From JAKPAM01 sp047601745 (lineage in GTDB: Bacteria > Pseudomonadota > Gammaproteobacteria > Burkholderiales > Burkholderiaceae_E), in contig JASGIS010000001.1 of the NCBI GenBank assembly GCA_047601745.1, positions 1,364,001 through 1,428,000 of the forward strand: a DNA stretch of 64,000 bases, written 5' to 3'. Of this stretch, positions 60,445-64,000 are shown one piece after another. Position numbers and translations under genes: made by a program. The notes below the pieces were generated by a model. That model made no database searches. It saw nothing but the letters and a program-made list of their open reading frames with translations, and had not been told where the DNA came from. Every line of letters begins with the position of its first letter. Positions within the stretch are counted from its first letter, which is position 1.

Positions 60445-63400
60445 ATGGCTGCCATGACTCCTCCTTCTTCGCTGACGCAGAATCCGCGCATCCTCGACGA
60501 CCCGTCCGACTGGCAGACCGAGGACGTCGACTTCGATCCGTTCGCCGATGCGGTGGTCGAGCGCGTCGTTCTGAGCACCGAGGCGCAGCGCGAGGTGTGG
60601 CTGGCCAGCGAGCTGTCGGCCCAGGCCTCGCTGGCGTTCAACGAATCGGTGTGCCTGCGGATCGACGGCGCGCTGGACATCGCTGCGTTGCGCGCGGCGC
60701 TCGGCGCGCTGGTGGCGCGGCACGACGCGCTGCGTACGCGGATCGGTCCGGACGGCGGCGAACTGATCGTTCATGCGGCCGGCGACGAACCGCTGCCGGT
60801 GCTGGACCTGCGACGCGGCGACGCGGCGGCGCGCGAGGACGGGCTGTCCCGCGCGAAGGCCGACGAAGTGTCGACGCCGTTCGACCTCGGGCACGGACCC
60901 TTGTTCCGTGCGCGGCTGGTCGTGCTGGCCGACGACGCGCACGCGTTGCTGATGACCGCGCATCACATCGTCTGCGACGGCTGGTCGTGGGGCGTGATCG
61001 TGCGCGAACTGGGCCTGCTCTACGATGCGCGGGTGCGCGCCGGCGCGACCGCGACCGACGTCGCCGCGGCCGCGCTGTCCCCGGCGCCCCGCTTCGGCGA
61101 CTACGTGGCCTGGGAGATCGCTCGGCAGCGCGAGGCCGCGCACGCGGCGAGCGAGCGCTACTGGTTGGGCCGGTTCGGCGGCGGCACGCTGCCGGTGCTC
61201 GACCTGCCGTCCGACCGCCCTCGCCCCGCCGTGCGCAGCTTCGATTCGCGGCGCGGCGACCATGTACTGGATGCCGCGCTGGTCGCTGCATTGCGCAAGC
61301 AGGCCGGCAGGCTCGGCGTCAGCTACTACGGGCTGATGTTCGGTGCGTTCGCGGTGCTGCTGCATCGATTGAGCGGCCAGCACGACGTCGTCATCGGCGT
61401 GCCGGCGGCCGGCCAGTCGGCCAGCGGCCTGACCGGGCTGGTCGGCCACTGCGTGAACCTGTTGCCGGTGCGCGTGGGCCTGGATCCGGCGCAGTCGTTC
61501 GAGCAGTTCGCGCGCGATGCGGGTGGGCAGCTGCTCGATGCGTTCGAGCATCAGTCGCTCACTTATGGTTCGTTGCTGAAGAAGCTGCCGGTGCAGCGCG
61601 ATCCGAGCCGCCTGCCGCTGGTGTCGGTGATGTTCAACGTCGACTCGGCCGTCGATGGCGAGGTGCCGGGCTTCGCCGGCCTGGCGATGCGGTTCGCGTC
61701 GAACCCGCGGCTGTACGAGAACTTCGAGTTGTTCGTCAACGCGACGCCGGTCCCCGGCGGCGCCTATCGCGTCGAATGGCAGTTCAACACCGGGCTGTTC
61801 GACGACGAGACGATCGCGCGCTGGAGCCGCTGCTACGAGGCCTTGCTGCGCGGCCTGGTCGCGCGCGGGGCCGACGGATCGATCGGGACGACGCCGCTGT
61901 CGCGGCTCGAACTGCTGGGCGCCGACGATCGCGCGGCGCTGCACGCGTTGCAGCCGGCGCCGTTGCGCTATCCGCGCGACTGCACGATGGTCGCCGATTT
62001 CGTGCGCCAGGCGGCCGCCACGCCGACGCGGATCGCCGCCGAATGGCGCGAGCGGTCGATGACGTATGCGGAGCTGGACGCGGCGAGCAACCGGCTGGCG
62101 CGCGCGCTGCGCGAGCGGGGAGTCGGCCGCGGCGTGCGCGTCGGGCTGTGCATCGAGCGCGGCTTCGACATGCTGGTCTCGGTGCTGGCGGTGCTCAAGG
62201 CCGGCGGCGCCTATCTGCCGCTGGATCCGGCGTTTCCGCCGGCCCGGCTCGACTATTACGCGCAGGATGCCGCCATCGGCCTGCTGCTGACCGACTCGAC
62301 GGTGGCCGTCGCGCCCCGCGAGTGGCGACCCGACGGCGCGGCGCGCACGATCGACCTCGACCGCGACCCCTCATGGCGCGACGGGGACGCGTCGCCGCTG
62401 CCGTCCGGCCCGCAGGACGCCGGCGGCGAGGATCCGGCGTACGTGATCTATACGTCGGGTTCGACGGGCAGGCCCAAGGGCGTGTGCGTGCCGCATCGTG
62501 CGGTCGTCAGTTTCCTGGCCGGCATGCTCGAATCGCCGGGGATCGAGCCCGACGATCGGCTGGCCGCCGTGACCACGCTGTCGTTCGATGTGTCGGTGCT
62601 CGAGATGTTCCTGCCGCTGGCGGTGGGCGCGCGGCTGATCATCGTCGACAGGGACACGATGATGGACGGTCCGGCTCTCGGCGCGCTGCTCGATCGCAGC
62701 GGCGCGACCGTGATGCAGGCGACGCCGACGCTGTGGCGCCTGCTGCTGGATGCCGGCTGGCGTGCCGGCCGGCCGTTCACCGCGTACGTCGGCGGCGAAT
62801 CGCTGACCCCGAGCCTGGCCGGCGAACTGCTGGCCGCCGTCGACGATGTGTGGAACCTGTACGGACCGACCGAGACCACGGTATGGGTGACGGTGTGGAA
62901 GGTCGATCGCGAGCAGATCCGCCGCCGCGGCGTGTCGATCGGACGTCCGATCGGCAACGTCTGCATCTGGGTGCTGGACGAGAACGGCCAGCCCTGCCCG
63001 ATCGGCGTGCCCGGCGAGCTGTACATCGGCGGCGACAACCTGGCGAGCGGCTACGTCGATCGGCCCGAACTGAACGCCGAGCGTTTCATCGCCGATCCGA
63101 TGCGCCGGGCGCTGGCCGACGGCGCTCCGCTGCCGGCCGATGCCGATGCGCGCGATCGCTGGCTCGCCGGCCGGAGCGACGCGGTCTGGCCGCCGCTCGT
63201 CTACCGGACCGGCGACCGCGGCCGCTGGACCAACGACGGGCTGCTCGATCACCTCGGGCGGATGGACTTCCAGGTCAAGGTCCGCGGCTTCCGGATCGAA
63301 CTGGGCGAGATCGAGGCGACGTGCAACGAAGCGGCGGGCGTGGCGCGCAGCGTCGTGCTGGCGCGCGAGGATCGGCCCGGCGACGTGCGGCTGGTCGCGT

Positions 63401-64000
63401 ACCTGACGCTCAAGCCCGACGGCGATTACAGTGAATCCGCGCTGCGCGAGCACCTGAGCGGCAAGCTGCCCGAGTACATGCTGCCGGCGTGTTTCGTCGT
63501 GCTCGACGCGATTCCGACGACGTCCAACGGCAAGGTCGATCGCAACGCGCTGCCGGCGCCCGATACGCGCGAGCGCACCGGATCGGCCGAGCGGACCGCG
63601 CCGCGCGACGAGGTGGAAGCCGCGGTGCTGGCGGCCACCGAGCGCGTGCTGAGCCTGCCGGGCATCGGCATCCACGACGATTTCTTCGCGCTGGGCGGCC
63701 ACTCGCTGCTGGCGGCCCGCCTGATCGCGCAGCTCAATCGAGAGTTCGGCACGCAGTTGTCGCTGCGCGTGCTGTTCGAGTCGCCGACCGTCGCGCGACT
63801 GGCCGCCGAGGTCGGGCGGGCGCGCGGCGGCGAAGCCGCGCGGCGGCCGGTGCTGGTCGCCGACCCGACGCGTCGCGACGCGCCGACCACCGTCATGCAG
63901 GAGCGCGTCCGCTTCGTCGAGGAACTGCTGCCGGGCCGTTCGGTCTATCACGAACCCTCGGCGCATCGCCTGAGCGGTCCGTTCGATCGCGCGTCGTTCG
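60445..64000 (+). CDS. NRPS, modules C-A-PCP-C, partial
   Basis: Starts at ATG 60445, 35 bp after the NRPS-PKS stop (ATG 60454 also possible), and runs off the right edge; 1185 residues are visible. Condensation domain (45-490) with H173-H174-D178 in 'HHIVCDG' (active); adenylation domain (515-1010) with 'YTSGSTGRPKG', 'NLYGPTETT', 'YRTGDRG', 'VKVRGFRIELGEIE' and 'SNGKVDR'; PCP with S1087 in 'LGGHSLLA'. The next domain begins in 'RVRFVEELLPG' and looks like another condensation domain. The condensation domain should accept the beta-amino-acyl chain from the upstream protein. Residue specificity not predicted. Confidence 0.93.
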   Translation, partial: MAAMTPPSSLTQNPRILDDPSDWQTEDVDFDPFADAVVERVVLSTEAQREVWLASELSAQASLAFNESVCLRIDGALDIAALRAALGALVARHDALRTRIGPDGGELIVHAAGDEPLPVLDLRRGDAAAREDGLSRAKADEVSTPFDLGHGPLFRARLVVLADDAHALLMTAHHIVCDGWSWGVIVRELGLLYDARVRAGATATDVAAAALSPAPRFGDYVAWEIARQREAAHAASERYWLGRFGGGTLPVLDLPSDRPRPAVRSFDSRRGDHVLDAALVAALRKQAGRLGVSYYGLMFGAFAVLLHRLSGQHDVVIGVPAAGQSASGLTGLVGHCVNLLPVRVGLDPAQSFEQFARDAGGQLLDAFEHQSLTYGSLLKKLPVQRDPSRLPLVSVMFNVDSAVDGEVPGFAGLAMRFASNPRLYENFELFVNATPVPGGAYRVEWQFNTGLFDDETIARWSRCYEALLRGLVARGADGSIGTTPLSRLELLGADDRAALHALQPAPLRYPRDCTMVADFVRQAAATPTRIAAEWRERSMTYAELDAASNRLARALRERGVGRGVRVGLCIERGFDMLVSVLAVLKAGGAYLPLDPAFPPARLDYYAQDAAIGLLLTDSTVAVAPREWRPDGAARTIDLDRDPSWRDGDASPLPSGPQDAGGEDPAYVIYTSGSTGRPKGVCVPHRAVVSFLAGMLESPGIEPDDRLAAVTTLSFDVSVLEMFLPLAVGARLIIVDRDTMMDGPALGALLDRSGATVMQATPTLWRLLLDAGWRAGRPFTAYVGGESLTPSLAGELLAAVDDVWNLYGPTETTVWVTVWKVDREQIRRRGVSIGRPIGNVCIWVLDENGQPCPIGVPGELYIGGDNLASGYVDRPELNAERFIADPMRRALADGAPLPADADARDRWLAGRSDAVWPPLVYRTGDRGRWTNDGLLDHLGRMDFQVKVRGFRIELGEIEATCNEAAGVARSVVLAREDRPGDVRLVAYLTLKPDGDYSESALREHLSGKLPEYMLPACFVVLDAIPTTSNGKVDRNALPAPDTRERTGSAERTAPRDEVEAAVLAATERVLSLPGIGIHDDFFALGGHSLLAARLIAQLNREFGTQLSLRVLFESPTVARLAAEVGRARGGEAARRPVLVADPTRRDAPTTVMQERVRFVEELLPGRSVYHEPSAHRLSGPFDRASF

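Overview
The window looks like the chromosome of a GC-rich betaproteobacterium, probably Burkholderiales. The clues are three orphan 'Bug' periplasmic receptors of the tripartite tricarboxylate family, paired acyl-CoA dehydrogenases, many Tat or Sec leaders and strong GC codon bias. Genus cannot be read from the sequence. No rRNA, tRNA or CRISPR array was seen.

Layout. 1-6880 holds two Bug receptors, an exported aldo/keto reductase, a lone receiver protein, an overlapping minus-strand set (IclR regulator, thiolase-like protein, DUF35 Zn-ribbon/OB protein) and an enoyl-CoA hydratase. 6941-9759 holds a GntR/FCD regulator and a HipBA toxin-antitoxin pair behind a row of palindromes. 9827-13437 holds a PAS protein, two small membrane proteins, a hemerythrin-like protein, a methyltransferase and a nitrobindin-like beta-barrel, ending at a decayed IS110 element (13464-14951).

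15144-29372 is the striking part: a gene-cassette array of the integron type. I count 12 attC sites, five of them exactly 97 bp once insertions are removed, and about 12 cassettes whose genes all lie on the minus strand. No integron integrase is in the window, so this is a CALIN-like array (attC cluster without integrase). Cassette cargo includes an overlapping three-gene set (HNH nuclease, unknown protein, minimal nucleotidyltransferase), an HExxH metallopeptidase overlapping an unknown partner, two PD-(D/E)XK-like proteins, a C39-like cysteine peptidase, a VOC protein, a SnoaL-like protein and several exported or membrane proteins. Two IS1111-type elements, one intact and one frameshifted, sit inside attC sites, and a 125-bp MITE-like element sits in the core of a third. 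Such cargo is typical of phage-defence or stress functions, but that role is inference.

29689-42131 is a minus-strand dpp/opp-type operon: two permeases, four tandem paralogous family-5 substrate-binding proteins, two ATPases and an HMG-CoA-lyase-like enzyme. 42413-51839 holds a Zn-ribbon membrane protein, a YqaE/Pmp3-like peptide, a Bug receptor with an alpha/beta hydrolase and thiolase, two acyl-CoA dehydrogenases, a second enoyl-CoA hydratase and a DHA2-type MFS exporter. 52418-64000 is the start of a biosynthetic cluster: a 2663-residue hybrid NRPS-PKS (A-PCP-KS-AT-ACP-aminotransferase), predicted to build a beta-amino acid unit, followed by an NRPS (C-A-PCP-C...) that runs off the window.
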